Below, piece by piece: positions 24,066 through 35,716 of a DNA stretch of 64,000 nt; position 1 is the stretch's first letter, and each line of letters starts with the position of its first letter. Source of the DNA: Liolophura sinensis (lineage: Eukaryota > Mollusca > Polyplacophora > Chitonida > Chitonidae); contig NC_088302.1 of assembly GCF_032854445.1 (NCBI RefSeq), positions 22,393,788 to 22,457,787 on the forward strand, given 5' to 3'. The notes beneath the pieces were generated by a model, which was given only the letters and a program-made list of their open reading frames with translations, did no database searches and was not told the origin of the DNA. A program made the translations under genes and the position numbers.

Positions 24066-25057
24066 ATACACACACGCCGATCAGAAAGTACACATTACCA
24101 CGTTATGCATACGAAACCACAGACAAAACTTATCCGCAGATATCTGCCGATCCGAAAACATAGACTGCCCCGTTATATTTATTGGAAACCCACAACTAGA
24201 AACTTCAACAAACATATGGCAATCTCGAGAGCATACAGAGAGTCCCACACGCGTCGATCCGAAATCATAAACTACAATACTGATCTACATGTATATTCGA
24301 AACCACAGAAAGGACACACCGAGAGGCACATGCGGATTTGAACTTTTCAAATACATACACAAGATCACATCATCAACAAACCTAATTAAAATCCATCTTA
24401 CAAAACTACATTAATGTACAGGCTGACTCTCAGAGCGACCTTGTTCTAAAAATGATCTCTGAGACACTTCACACTTAAAACACACCCGGAATGCGCAGAT
24501 AGCGCTATACATAACGAAAGCTCTAATTCTCTGCATGTATTCACACAGCTACCTCCCTTACTACTGGTTTCACTGCAAGGTGCACTTGAAAGCATGAATT
24601 ACCAGTCTATAGATGTAGTATTACTTGACATTTGCCTTTTACTTTCAAATTTATGTTTTAACTGACTGATCAACATATTCTGTGATGAAAAAAAAACAAG
24701 TATGAAACAGAAGAAATTGTCATAAATATAAAAGAAAAAAGACTTCAGTAAAAGATAAAACTGCAGATTGATGGGTTAATAAAAAAGTTAAGTATCTAAC
24801 TAAATTTATATAGGAATATATGTTGAAGTTCAATTAGGAGTTTTATAAAAAATATATAGTACACCGAAAATTTAGAACAGAAATTTTGGAGCATGGATAA
24901 AAAAACTCCAGAAATAAGTTAAAATCGGTTAATAAATAAATCCTATAATCAGATCCCGTTACTTTTAAGAATCCCCATCCCCCTACGCAACCACCACCCA
25001 GACCCTGTTCCCCCTCCCAGTAACCCTCCCCTCCCCAGAGTTTATTATGTTAGTTAC
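24066..25057. other. Intergenic, no gene seen
   Basis: A degenerate continuation of the minisatellite to about 24340 is followed by AT-rich sequence and a C-rich tract at 24970-25035. The stretch just before 25058 would be the 3' UTR of the minus-strand gene; I did not find a strong AATAAA on that strand close to the stop. Confidence 0.4.
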
Positions 25058-28000
25058 TTAATCACGCTCGCCCTTGGAGGCGCAGCAGAACAGTCGAGCC
25101 AGGAAGGCGCGGAACCTCTTCCCGCAGGATTTCTTAGCTGGCTCTGTAAAATAAAAAAGGGTAAAATTACAAGATTTCGTTCGTTACACATTAGATAAAA
25201 AAGTCAGTGATTGATCGTTGAATAACTAAGTGACTGATAAAATAATCTTTCATTAAATGATTGATTATGGTTTAACGCGTCTTCGCCAATATTGCAGTAA
25301 CATCGTTGCCAAAATACTGATTGTCAAAAATACTTAATACATGGGCAGACACACTGGAGTCAGTCAAAAGGCATTTATATATGCAGTCCCATTTGTTATG
25401 GAGAAAACACAAAGGCAGTAAAATAAACAAATTCAGCACACTTGATGTGCACTCTATCCAAGGGCTTTATAGTCGGATGATATAGCATCATAGATTTGTA
25501 CTTACTGGTGGTGTCAGATTCGGTGTCGGAGAAGTCCAGTGTAACGGATTCACAGCCCTGTGCTGCAATAGGATCGGCGTCGTGAAGTTTTGCAGTATCG
25601 GAGATGGTGTCATCCACGGCGGCAATATCAGCTGCAGTATCGGTTGCAGTATCGGTGGCAGATTCGCTGTCAGTCAGGCCTGCAGTATCGTTGACATATT
25701 TGATGTCCTTCAGTTCGACAATAGTGATGGCCAGCTCCTCGTCATATACTGGAGCCACCTTAAAAATAATACATATACAATAATAATACATAATAATAGA
25801 CAATAACAAGAATGGCCACATTTGTAGCTTCTTTCATCCGATAATAGATCCTAGTTATCACGTTTGTCTTCGTGTGCGCCATCCATATTTTTTACCTTCT
25901 TACAATAATACCATTCTTCATAGCTCTTGGAACTTGAAAATCATGTGACGTACATTCCTGTATCGCCTTAAATGAGACACTCTCGCTATTCTTACATAGG
26001 AGGCCTTTTTCTTATTTGAACTGACTGTTTCATTTGTAATGTATAAATCGGCATCTTTTTTATCTTCTGTGAAACTCACCTTGGCAAATAAATCTCCGTC
26101 AGGGTTAGACTGCACGGCATCGTCGTCGCTAGCTATTAGTTTAACCTCGTTACAGAATGACAGTTTGTCCGGACGCCTGTACCTATTGTCGATAAATCTC
26201 CCGGCATTGTCCGGGTCGTAAGGCGGTGCGCATGACCGAATGGGAAGGTACAGAGCGTACAGCTTCCGCTCCACCCACTTTGCGTTCAGGAACACGGTGT
26301 TTCTCAAGGCTTCCATACAGGCAGCTGTCAAAGACAAATATATAGACTTTTTAACAACACGAAATGGCTGCTGGAATGATGATGATATATTTTTTACAAA
26401 CGACTTTTTCATATTTCTATACTCATTCCATCTTCTCGCTATGGTTTCCCTAAGATCGGAATATATATCTTGTAGTCAACATCATCAATTAAAGGCTATT
26501 ATTCATGTCTAGACTAGCGTAAATCAAGCATCACCTTTAGAAAATGTTTACATACCATATCATTTACATAAAGAGTGTTTAAGGCTTCGTTCTTCCGTTT
26601 GCCAATTCGGCCGGTTGTTCAAAAGTTGAAAGTTTAGCCATGCTTAAATCTTAATACCGATCTCGGTCTAAAGTAAAACTAATGACACTTTAGTCCAGAT
26701 TTATGTTAATACCGGGCTTAAGTGCCAATACACTTTTGAACAACTGGGCTTAGAGGACTTTCTAGAAGTCGTCATCAGTGATTTAGAGGTGTGAAGTGTT
26801 CCTTCGAAAAAATTAAAACTATGAAAAAGTAAATGAATGAATATTTACCATTAATGCCGTCTAGTTCAGGTTGGACAAAGTCAGCAGGAATTTGGAACCC
26901 TGGGGTACACGGGTAGATCTGAAACTCTACCTGAGGTCCTTTGATAATGTTCACCTTTAATAGCAAATGAAGGTATATATAATAAGCCCACGTGTCAAAG
27001 TTATGGTGGATGTATAGGTCGGTGTGACATTATTGTGGAAGAGCTTAAACTACAAACACGCTGTTAACTACTGTCCACGAAATAGTCACGATTTACGAAT
27101 CATTTCATTATATGTTTTTTTTTTTTTTTTGAATGGATAAAAGTTCATTCACATTTTGCATGCAATAACATTTATTTTATTCTTTGTTGGAGCTAATGCC
27201 TGTGTTATTTTCTAGGAAATTCTTACGTTAAATAAACAGCCTAGTACAGTACATGCCAAATTACACTTCTCACCAATGAAATCTTCCATTATGCAAACAG
27301 TGAACGGGACTATAACCCTTATGGGATGATGTAGTGATGTAGGTATAGGATAAAGGGATAAAGTTTAGGGAATTTCAAATCGCATATAGACAAAATTTAC
27401 CTCTTGGTGTGCCGCGAACCGCGCGGTCCCATCCAATCGTTCCAGAAGAGCCTTTGACACGAGTCCTCTGGCATGACCCCTGACCCCATTACCTACAATA
27501 GATCAGAACAGTTTGGAATTCTCAGGACGATGTCATTGGCACTGATTATTTATAAATCTTACATATTTGTTTTTTTTTATAGTAAAATAACAGGTTATGA
27601 TGATGCTCTACATCATAATGATTTGTACTCTGGTTAACTGTAAATTATGTGCAATATCAAAGGAATTATTGCAGAATTTAAAAACGTTAAAACCTATTAA
27701 TCACGACAATTATGAGGGTAAACCTTCTAAAAAAATCTATCGTTATAGAAATTCTATTGAATATTCTCATGACGAAAACTATTATAAAAACAAGATCGAC
27801 TGATTAAGTCTTAAAGTTTGTTTACAAACACTTACGGACATGATCAGGGCCTTCCTCGAAGTCTGGCCGGATGTTGTTGGCTTCTATCTGCGGCTGTAAA
27901 TAATAAAATAAAATCCGCTGTGTGAAATGGGTTTGTATTTGGCTGTAATATACTACGGATATACAAACATATTGGAAAGGCACGGGTTTTATGGGATGAA

Positions 28001-29879
28001 TTAATACTCAACGTATTTAGGCGAACTCTCTACTTTAGAGAATGAGCAAACTGCCCTGTAAAATCTTTGACAGTGCATTTCTCAGGGATGGGCACATAAC
28101 GACGTATGCTGCAATGAGAATAAAAACACCTACAACACAGATAGCAAAGCCACAGCCGGAGCAACAGTGTGAAGACATTTACAGTCACTTACCCTTGGTG
28201 GGACACTATCATTTTCCAGGCTGCTATCGCAGGATTCAGGGATTTCAGGGTAAGGTGTCCTCTTTACGAATATCTTGCTGAAGTAGACTGTAGTAAAGAA
28301 CACAAAACACTTATACATGAACGTCCTTTCTCGTTTTAATACAAAAACATCATGGATTAAGAGGATATATCGACTTCCTTGTTGCTCAACCATTTCTCAT
28401 TACGCGCTAGTCCTATATTAGTTAACTGTTTGCTTGTGTCCGTTTATGACTGTCACATGCATCGTGAGAGTGTATATTGAAAGTTATGCAATAGACATTT
28501 TAACTGCTTACGTAAGCGGGTTTAGGCGGACTTTTGACTATGTTAAAAAATAATATAAATAAATAAATAATAAGGTAAATCAGTAAATACTCTAAAATGT
28601 TGTTAATCAAATGATAATAAAAACTCACTGTATCTTCCATTTTCCCGATTGTAGTCGGTCAAGTATATTCTACACACAAGCTCCCTCAACCAAAAATCGG
28701 GCTATGGAAAAGAAAAATATCTAATTCTGAAGTTTACATAAAAAACATTTGCTATAGCTATTCAGAAGAATAGCTTGTATGTGTCACATTTCATTTTCGC
28801 AGTCATATCAGGTGGCATTTAAATCATGTAATATATATAGCAGCTGTTGTCTAAAGGGATTGGGTGCTCATGGCAAGATTTTTTTAACGACTAAAGCAAA
28901 TTCCACTAAAGCGAGAATCGAACTCCCAGTCTCTATAAAGAAATAATCCGTTTGTGTGCAGTCGTATATATACCGTACATATAGTGGATGGAATAATAGT
29001 TCTATCATTAGTTTGCTTTTCTATTACACAAATTGGGAGATTATAAAGAAAAAAGTATAAATTACCTCCATCATTCTGGACTCCTCCGGTGTTAGGATGG
29101 CAGTGGGCAGGAGTCCTTTGGAGTGCCAGACCTTGGCCTCCAGGCAGCGGTCTGAAATATCGGGGAATGCCCCAAGGGCGCCCAGGTACGGGCCAGACCA
29201 GGTGGTCGAGAAGATCGGGAGAAGTCCTTTAGTATCACCTTCATCTTCAATCAGCAGGTCTGGAATATATATATACATATACCAGAGTGAAGGCAGGGCA
29301 AATTATCGGGCACATCTGCATTGCTGAGGATACTGTAACTGTACGCATTCATGGGTGAGACATACCGTAAATGTATACGTATGATAGACACGATGGAGAC
29401 ACGATAAATACGTTCACAATCGTCAGGACAAACGTGTTTCTACAGTTAAAGAAATGGGAGGATTAAAAAACTGTTAAATGATGGATATTGAGATGTAGGA
29501 GGGTAACGAGTGGGGAGTATAAATATTTCTGATCGAAAATGTGGTGAATAAATGGATACGTCCACTTGCATGAGACGACGGGATAAACAAATACATCGAT
29601 AAATTTCGGGATAAAGACGTTGCAAGTTAAAAGACATACCGGGCTAAAGATAATGATAACATGGGTCACAGGCATGTTGGTAAAATTACACCATCAATAT
29701 GTATTTATTTATTTGATTTATTTGATTGGTGTTTTTACGCTGTACTCAAGAATATTTCACTTACACGACCCATCAATATATGAAAATACTTTCTATAGAC
29801 TTCACCTACCCTCTGACTTGCTATATGAGGCGTGATCGCCTATATCTTCGGGCTCTGTGCCCTCGCTAACGCTCGTCAT
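25058..29879 (-). CDS. Uncharacterised 451-residue acidic protein, ten coding exons
   Basis: Minus-strand coding exons: 29879-29810 (ATG), 29259-29066, 28701-28629, 28287-28193, 27893-27836, 27492-27401, 26954-26849, 26324-25996, 25758-25506, 25143-25058 (TAA). They total 1356 nt with GT-AG borders and consistent phases, which is strong evidence that the gene is real. I do not recognise the family. There is no signal peptide and no membrane segment. Residues 1-30 are acidic. The centre has aromatic/charged blocks (PDFWLRELVCRIYLTDYN; QEVNIIKGPQVEFQIYPC; LNAKWVERKLYALYLPI). Near the C-terminus is an acidic Thr/Asp/Ala repeat (TDTATDTAADIAAVDDTISD), then a basic amphipathic end with a Cys pair (KRFRAFLARLFCC) that could be lipidated and bind membrane (inference). 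An acceptor 15 bases before the ATG implies a non-coding first exon. Small alternative splice choices are possible. Confidence 0.8.
29701..29775 (-). mobile_element. SINE tail fragment, minus orientation
   Basis: TTTATTTGATTGGTGTTTTT, ACGCTGTACTCAAGAATATT, TCACTTACACGACCC; the match ends just before the first coding exon of the minus-strand gene. Confidence 0.75.
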
Positions 29880-29896
29880 TATGTAGCTCACAAACT
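29880..29896 (-). promoter_or_regulatory. 5' UTR splice acceptor before the ATG of the 451-residue gene
   Basis: Reading the minus strand, TATTTTTCTTGACAG precedes TTTGTGAGCTACATA and the ATG at 29879. This is a good polypyrimidine-plus-CAG acceptor with AG at 29896-29895. It implies that transcription starts further upstream, with at least one non-coding exon. Confidence 0.65.
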
Positions 29897-30696
29897 GTCA
29901 AGAAAAATATACACCTATAAACTGTTCACATTATTTCATAAATATGATGCTGATTGATATTAAGGCTACATGCCCAAACAATACAGAGTAATATCATCTC
30001 ACGGAAATTAAAAAAGGTAGCTTTAAAATTGTCATTATAAATATATTACTCTGACTATCCAAACAAATAAGAAATGTTCGCATAACAAGAATTCTGTTCT
30101 GTGACTGATACAGATGTATTCTATTGAATATAGCACACATATTCTATTAAATTCAACAGACAAATTGTATTAAACTAACATGATATTATACTGAATATAA
30201 CACATTATTATGTTACAATATACAACAGAATACATTCAAGCGTCACTCAGAAAACAGACTTTCTGTTAAAATTAAAGGATTATTTGTATGAGTGTACCGT
30301 GACACACACAAAAGAACCAGTGTTTGCTATAAAAGAACTGTGGATGGATGGTTAAAGTCTTTATTTAACAATGAACTTTGGAAAAGTTGATGTATGATTC
30401 GCTATCATTTGCTTCAAAAACTGACGAAAGCGACAAATCTTCAGATACTTGGTTGTGTACATCCGTAATCAAAAAATATAAACGGATGAATTAAGACGTA
30501 TATCGGATATCGTATTTGTGGTATGTTATCCCTATATGATAGAGTAGGTCAGCACTGATCAGAAGCAGAAGTAACCTTAGCTATGTAAGACCACTCTGTA
30601 ACTATGGAATGGTAAAGCCTAAGATGGCTTAACTGTGAGAGGGATAGATGCAAAAGATGAAACACTAACGCTTGTGGCGTACAAACATGTGTGGAT
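29897..30696. other. AT-rich spacer, probable 5' intron
   Basis: No coding pattern is seen. It lies between the predicted UTR acceptor and the repeated CRE/donor units, so it is probably the first intron of the minus-strand gene. Confidence 0.4.
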
Positions 30697-33060
30697 CTTA
30701 CCTCTCTAGTCACAATGAGTTCATCACTTGATGGACGTCATTACTGGAGATGACGCTACTATGAACAAACTACAATAATGTGACGTCACACAGGGATACC
30801 CGTGGGACGTTAGGTTTACGGAGATGTACGAGAGAATACGAATGGTGAAACGTAACAAAGCGATGATGGACAAGAGGATCAATGTCTGGAAAGTCTGACA
30901 TAAATACTAAACTAGGGGAATTTTCTGTTAAAAATGGATAAATGGGTACTTACTATAATTTTATGTAATGAGGGAACATATACTATATGTATGCCCAAGT
31001 GTGAAAGTATGCAACTGAGAGTGTGGTATGGATATAGAGATGTACGAAGACATGTTCACTTGAAAACCGCGAAATGTGTTTCAGTAGTTACTATCATCTA
31101 TCATCCGTACTTTAACACATAAATAAGACATACAGCAGTAAGCTAGACCTACACAGTTAAGGGTATATATATTAAGGGTAAAAAGTAACTTGCAATGCTG
31201 ATGGACTTACCAATACAGTTTGTTTTCAGCACTCAGCGAGTTCGTCACTTGATAGACGTCAATACTCGAGACGACGTTGTTATGAACAAACTACAATGAT
31301 GTGACGTCACACAGGGATACCCGTGTGACGTTGGGTTTACGGAGATGTACGAGAGAATACGAATGGTGAAGCTTAACGAAGCGAAGATGAACAAGAGGAT
31401 CATTGCCTGGAAAGCCTGACATAAATACTAAATTAGGATAATTTTGGGTTAGTGGGTGCTTACTATAATTTTATGTAATGAGGGAACATGTACTATATGT
31501 ATGGCCAAGTGTGAAAGTATGCAGCTGAGAGTGTGGTGTGGATATAGAGATGTACGAAGACATGTTCACTTGAAAACCGCGAAATGTGATTCAGTAGTTA
31601 CTATCTTCTATCATCCGTACTTTAACTCATAAATAAGTTACAGAGCAGTAAGCTAGGCCTATACAGTTTATATTAAGGGTAAAATGTAACTTGTTTAGAA
31701 CATCACAGCCTATGGACTCACCAATACAGCTTGTTTTAAGCACACAGCGAGTTTGTCACTTGATAGACGTCAATACTCGAGACGACGTTGTTATGAACAA
31801 ACTACAATAATGTGACGTCACACAGGGATACCCGTGTGACGTTGGGTTTACGGAGATGTACGAGAGAATACGAATGGTGAAACGTAACAGACCGATGATG
31901 GACAAGAGGTTCAATGTCTGGAAAGTCTGACATAAATACTAAACTAGGGGAATTTTCTTTTAAAAAATGGGTAAATGGGTACTTACTATAATTTTATGTA
32001 ATGAGGGAACATGTACTATATGTATGCCCAAGTGTGAAAGTATGCAACTGAGAGTGTGGTATGGATATGGAGATGTACGAAGACATGTTCACTTGAAAAC
32101 CGCGAAATGTGTTTCAGTAGTTACTATTATCTATCATCCGTACTTTAACACATAAATAAGACATACAGCAGTAAGCTAGGCCTATACTGTTAAGGGTATA
32201 TATGTTAAGGGTAAAAAGTAACTTGCAATGCCGATGGACTTACCAATACAGCTTGTTTTCAGCACTCAGCGAGTTCGTCACTTGATAGACGTCAATACTC
32301 GAGACGACGTTGTTATGAACAAACTACAATGATGTGACGTCACACAGGGATACCCGTGTGACGTTGGGTTTACGGAGATGTACGAGAGAATACGAATGGT
32401 GAAGCTTAACGAAGCGAAGATGAACAAAAGGATCATTGCCTGGAAAGTCTGACATAAATACTAAATTAGGAGAATTTTGAGTAAATGTGTGCTTACTATA
32501 ATTTTATGTAATGAGGGAACATGTACTATATGTATGCCCAAGTGTGAAAGTATGCAGCTGAGAGTGTGGTGTGGATATAGACATGTATGAAGACATGTTC
32601 ACTTGAAAACCGCGAAATGTGATTCAGTAGTTACTATCTTCTATCATCCGTACTTTAACTCATAAATAAGTTACAGAGCAGTAAGCTAGGCCTATACAGT
32701 TTATATTAAGGGTAAAATGCAACTTGCTTAGAACATCACAGCCTATGGACTCACCAATACAGTTTGTTTTCAGCACACAGCGAGTTTGTCACTTGATAGA
32801 CGTCAATACTCGAGACGACGTTGTCATGAACAAACTAATAATGTGACGTCACACAGGGATACCCGTGTGACGTTGGGTTTACGGAGATGTACGAGAGAAT
32901 ACGAACGGTGAAGAGTAACGAAGTGAAGACGAACAAAAGGATCATTGCCTGGAAAGTCTGACATAAATACTAAATTAGGAGAATTTTGGGTTAGTGGGTG
33001 CTTAAACGTATGGAATAGAACGATGAGGTAGACAAATGGATATAGGGATAGTTTAAGGAA
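30697..33060 (-). repeat. Five ~511-bp tandem units with CRE and minus-strand splice donor
   Basis: Unit landmarks recur at 509-522-bp steps. Minus-strand donors lie at 30702, 31211, 31722, 32244 and 32755 (last exon base; GTAAGA, GTAAGT, GTGAGT, GTAAGT, GTGAGT). The full palindrome TGACGTCA starts at 30781, 31302, 31813, 32335 and 32844, about 80-95 bp upstream of each donor on the minus strand. Units 1 and 3 resemble each other (CGATGATGGACAAGAGG), as do 2 and 4 (GCGAAGATGAACAA), with 5 like 2/4, so the array is A-B-A-B-B'. Short 62-codon plus-strand frames at 30934 and 31967 are copies of one another and not supported as genes. Confidence 0.88.
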
Positions 33061-33256
33061 AGCCCCATTACGTGTAAGTCCATTACACGGAAATGTGAGA
33101 AAAGTTCACGGTGAATGCCTGATAAATGTGTGCATTTTGCGAACACTTGCATTCTTAGGTCAGAAAAAGCCGCACTTTAAATGGAGCCGTCTAAGTTTAG
33201 GTTACCTACTTTCCTTAGTGTAGACATAAACGTCTGAGCTCGCCTTGATCCACCAA

Positions 33257-33779
33257 ATTTTCCTACTGTTACCGCGGCTTGTACTGTTTAGTCCCGGTCT
33301 ATACTCATCTATAGTTTACAATTTTCCTAATGTTACCGCGGCTTGTACTGTTTAGTCCCGGTCTATACTCATCTATAGTTTATAATTTTCCTAATGTTAC
33401 CGCGGCTTGTACTGTTTAGCCCCGGTCTATACTCATCTATAGTTTATAATTTTCCTAATGTTACCGCGGCTTATACTGTTTAGCCCCGGTCTATACTCAT
33501 CTATAGTTTATAATTTTCCTAATGTTACCGCGGCTTGTACTGTTTAGTCCCGGTCTATACTCATCTATAGTTTATAATTTTCCTAATGTTACCGCGGCTT
33601 GTACTGTTTAGCCCCGGTCTATACTCATCTATAGTTTATAATTTTCCTAATGTTACCGCGGCTTATACTGTTTAGCCCCGGTCTATACTCATCTATAGTT
33701 TATAATTTTCCTAATGTTACCGCGGCTTATACTGTTTAGCCCCGGTCTATACTCATCTATAGTTTATAATTTTCCTAAT
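33257..33779. repeat. 64-bp tandem repeat, 8 copies
   Basis: Unit TTTTCCTAATGTTACCGCGG, CTTGTACTGTTTAGTCCCGG, TCTATACTCATCTATAGTTT, ATAA. Copies are nearly identical, with only T/C (GTCCC or GCCCC) and G/A (TTGTA or TTATA) variants, so the expansion is recent. Confidence 0.95.
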
Positions 33780-33993
33780 AATGTCGACAGTGTTTTGTAT
33801 AAAGAAAACCTAATCGAAAGGCTAGTTCCTCACCTTTCCTTAAAAACTTCTTGATATACTGCAGCTCTTACGATAACCCCAAATTAGGTTAGTATCAGTG
33901 GAAAGCATTGAAATTTACAACAAATCTTATCCTTTTATTTATTTTCCTTTTTTAACTGAATACAAAAACGTTTAATGTTTGAATTATGTTGTG

Positions 33994-34154
33994 TATGGAA
34001 GTCGGATAAGGTCATCATACGATGGCACGAAGCGATGACATGAGGTGAAAATGGTACCATCTGTTTGTGTCATCGTGTCATCGCCTCGTGTCATTGTGCC
34101 GATCGATGGAACGATGGTTTGATGGTACGAAAATGGTCTTATCGTGCTTCCATA
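33994..34154. mobile_element. Small MITE, 161 bp
   Basis: The left end TATGGAAGTCGGATAAGGTC and right end GTCTTATCGTGCTTCCATA are imperfect inverted repeats. The inside is rich in CGATGG/CGATGAC motifs (GCGATGACATGAGG and its near complement CATCGCCTCGTG), so it can fold back. The ends resemble those of the 34749 element. Confidence 0.6.
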
Positions 34155-34748
34155 GTGGTGGGCTATTTAGACATTTTTAGAGACAGTAACCTAATAACCG
34201 TGTCTCCCAAAATATAACCTATTTAATGATATACTAGTTCTTGTTTGTAAAAACGAAAAGTTCAGAAGCATGAGAAACTCAATTACACTGGTACATTGGT
34301 TCATTCAGACGTAGAATTGAGTTTCTCGTCTCTAACCATCGATATGATCTATAAACCCCACCATATGTATGCTCCTGACCTTTTTATAACTTTTCATTTT
34401 ATCGAGTCAAAATAAATATATACATCAATAAACCCAGTTTTGGATCAATTTTTGAATTATCTTTCCCCTGGCGCTGACTTTTTTTCCAAATGGGTCTTGT
34501 CTCGCTTTAAACCTATAACCGATTTTTATTGAGTGGGACATCATTACAACAGTTTAAGCGTGCGGTTGAATGCAGTCCTCAGTCATGGTGATTTTAATTC
34601 TTTAATTCTTAGCTGCCAAGCACACAGATGTATCATCAGACGTTATCTCATGTATTCGGCTTGGGACTGATAAATTAGCCCCTGGAGCGTTTTGCTCCTC
34701 CGTCTGCCTATCTTTTGTGCTATCTTTTCGGTGTGAGATTATGGCTTC
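34155..34748. other. Intergenic, no gene seen
   Basis: AT-rich spacer between two foldback elements. A pair GAGAAACTCAATTAC and GTAGAATTGAGTTTCTC (34272-34337) forms an inverted repeat that may be another short element. Confidence 0.4.
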
Positions 34749-35616
34749 TACGGAAGCCGATAAGGGCCACGCGTGAGAAAGTAGGAAATATAGAAAGGAC
34801 AAGGCAAAAGTACGAAAGTGCAAAGCAAAACAACAAGGTTTGGCCACCTCGCCCTTTTGTACTCTCGCCTCGCCTTTTCGTGATTTTCTTCTCTTTTCTT
34901 TAGTTCTTTCGAGGTTTCATTTATATAAAACATACGAAACAGTGAAACAATGAAAGAACGAGGTTCCACCAAACTCTTTCAAATCTCGCACTTTTGTACT
35001 TTTGTACTTTTATTTTCCCTTTTTGTCATGCGCACAGCGGTTCATATCTGGAAAGCAAAATTACGAAAGAGCAAAACAACGAAATGACGAGGTCCCACCG
35101 AAACTCGCACTTTCGTACTTTTGCCTTCCGGTTTTAAATCTCGCAGACAAAAAAAAAAGGTAAAAGTACAACAGTGTGAATCTTGTCCTTTCAACCTTTT
35201 GCCTCCCAGGTCGTCATGCGCACAGCGATCTAAAGTAGGAAAAGTGCGAGGTTTGATGGACCCTCATCTTTCGTTGTTTCATATGTTTTATATGAATGAA
35301 AACTGGAAAGACCAAAATGACGAAAGAGAAGAACGAATGGGCGAGACGAAGGTACAAAAGTGCGAGGTGGCAAAACCTCGGTGTTTAGCACTTTTGTACT
35401 TTTGTTTCGTCCTTTAGTAGTTTTGCCTCGCACTTTCATTAAGGTGCATTATTGGCTTATTACAAATCTCACGAAATAATGGATGAAAAGCAGACGGTGC
35501 ACCTATCAACGAGCTTTTGCTGTTTTAGCTTTCGTTGTTTCATCCTTTCGCAGTTGTTTTGTCTAAATAAACAGTAGAAAGTACGAAAGCACGGAAGGCC
35601 CCTATCGGCTTCCATA
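34749..35616. mobile_element. Foldback / MITE-like element, 868 bp
   Basis: Left end TACGGAAGCCGATAAGGGCC and right end GGCCCCTATCGGCTTCCATA are inverted repeats with 18 of 20 bases paired, possibly flanked by a TA duplication. The interior is packed with short inverted motifs (ACGAAAGTGC / GCACTTTCGT, GTACAAAAGTGCGAGG / CTCGCACTTTTGTAC). No transposase is encoded; open frames here are repeats in shadow. A solo end-like sequence, TGGAAGCCGTATAGGGCCAC, lies near 39634. Confidence 0.75.
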
Positions 35617-35716
35617 GCCTTCAGATAGTCTAACAATGTACAAAACTACTCCATATTTTAGGCTGTATAAGCTCAATAGCACAGCGGCAACGTTTGACTT
35701 GTAGACAGTGTCAGGT

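Noticed and set aside
22639-24073. Cys/Gly-rich minus frames of up to 134 codons (MYVWRGGLCFGDRHM type)
   Set aside because: Periodic reading of the 64/68-bp array, repeated in several frames.
25918-25995. Longer version of the 25996 exon reading on to KFQEL and a stop
   Set aside because: The GTAAGA donor after TAT at 25996 joins in phase 0 to the next exon (VAPVYDEEL), which continues to a basic C-terminal exon; the longer reading would leave those exons unused.
30934-32155. Two nearly identical 62-codon plus frames as genes (MDKWVLTIILCNEGT and MGKWVLTIILCNEGT)
   Set aside because: They are the same part of A-type tandem units; B-type units break the frame, so there is no sign of coding constraint.
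34602-35439. Several 60-100-codon frames on both strands
   Set aside because: They lie inside the foldback element and are made of its inverted short repeats.
35708-35716. Upstream GTG as start of fucosidase copy 1
   Set aside because: Animals start at ATG; the ATG at 35717 aligns with the MVK start of copies 2 and 3.
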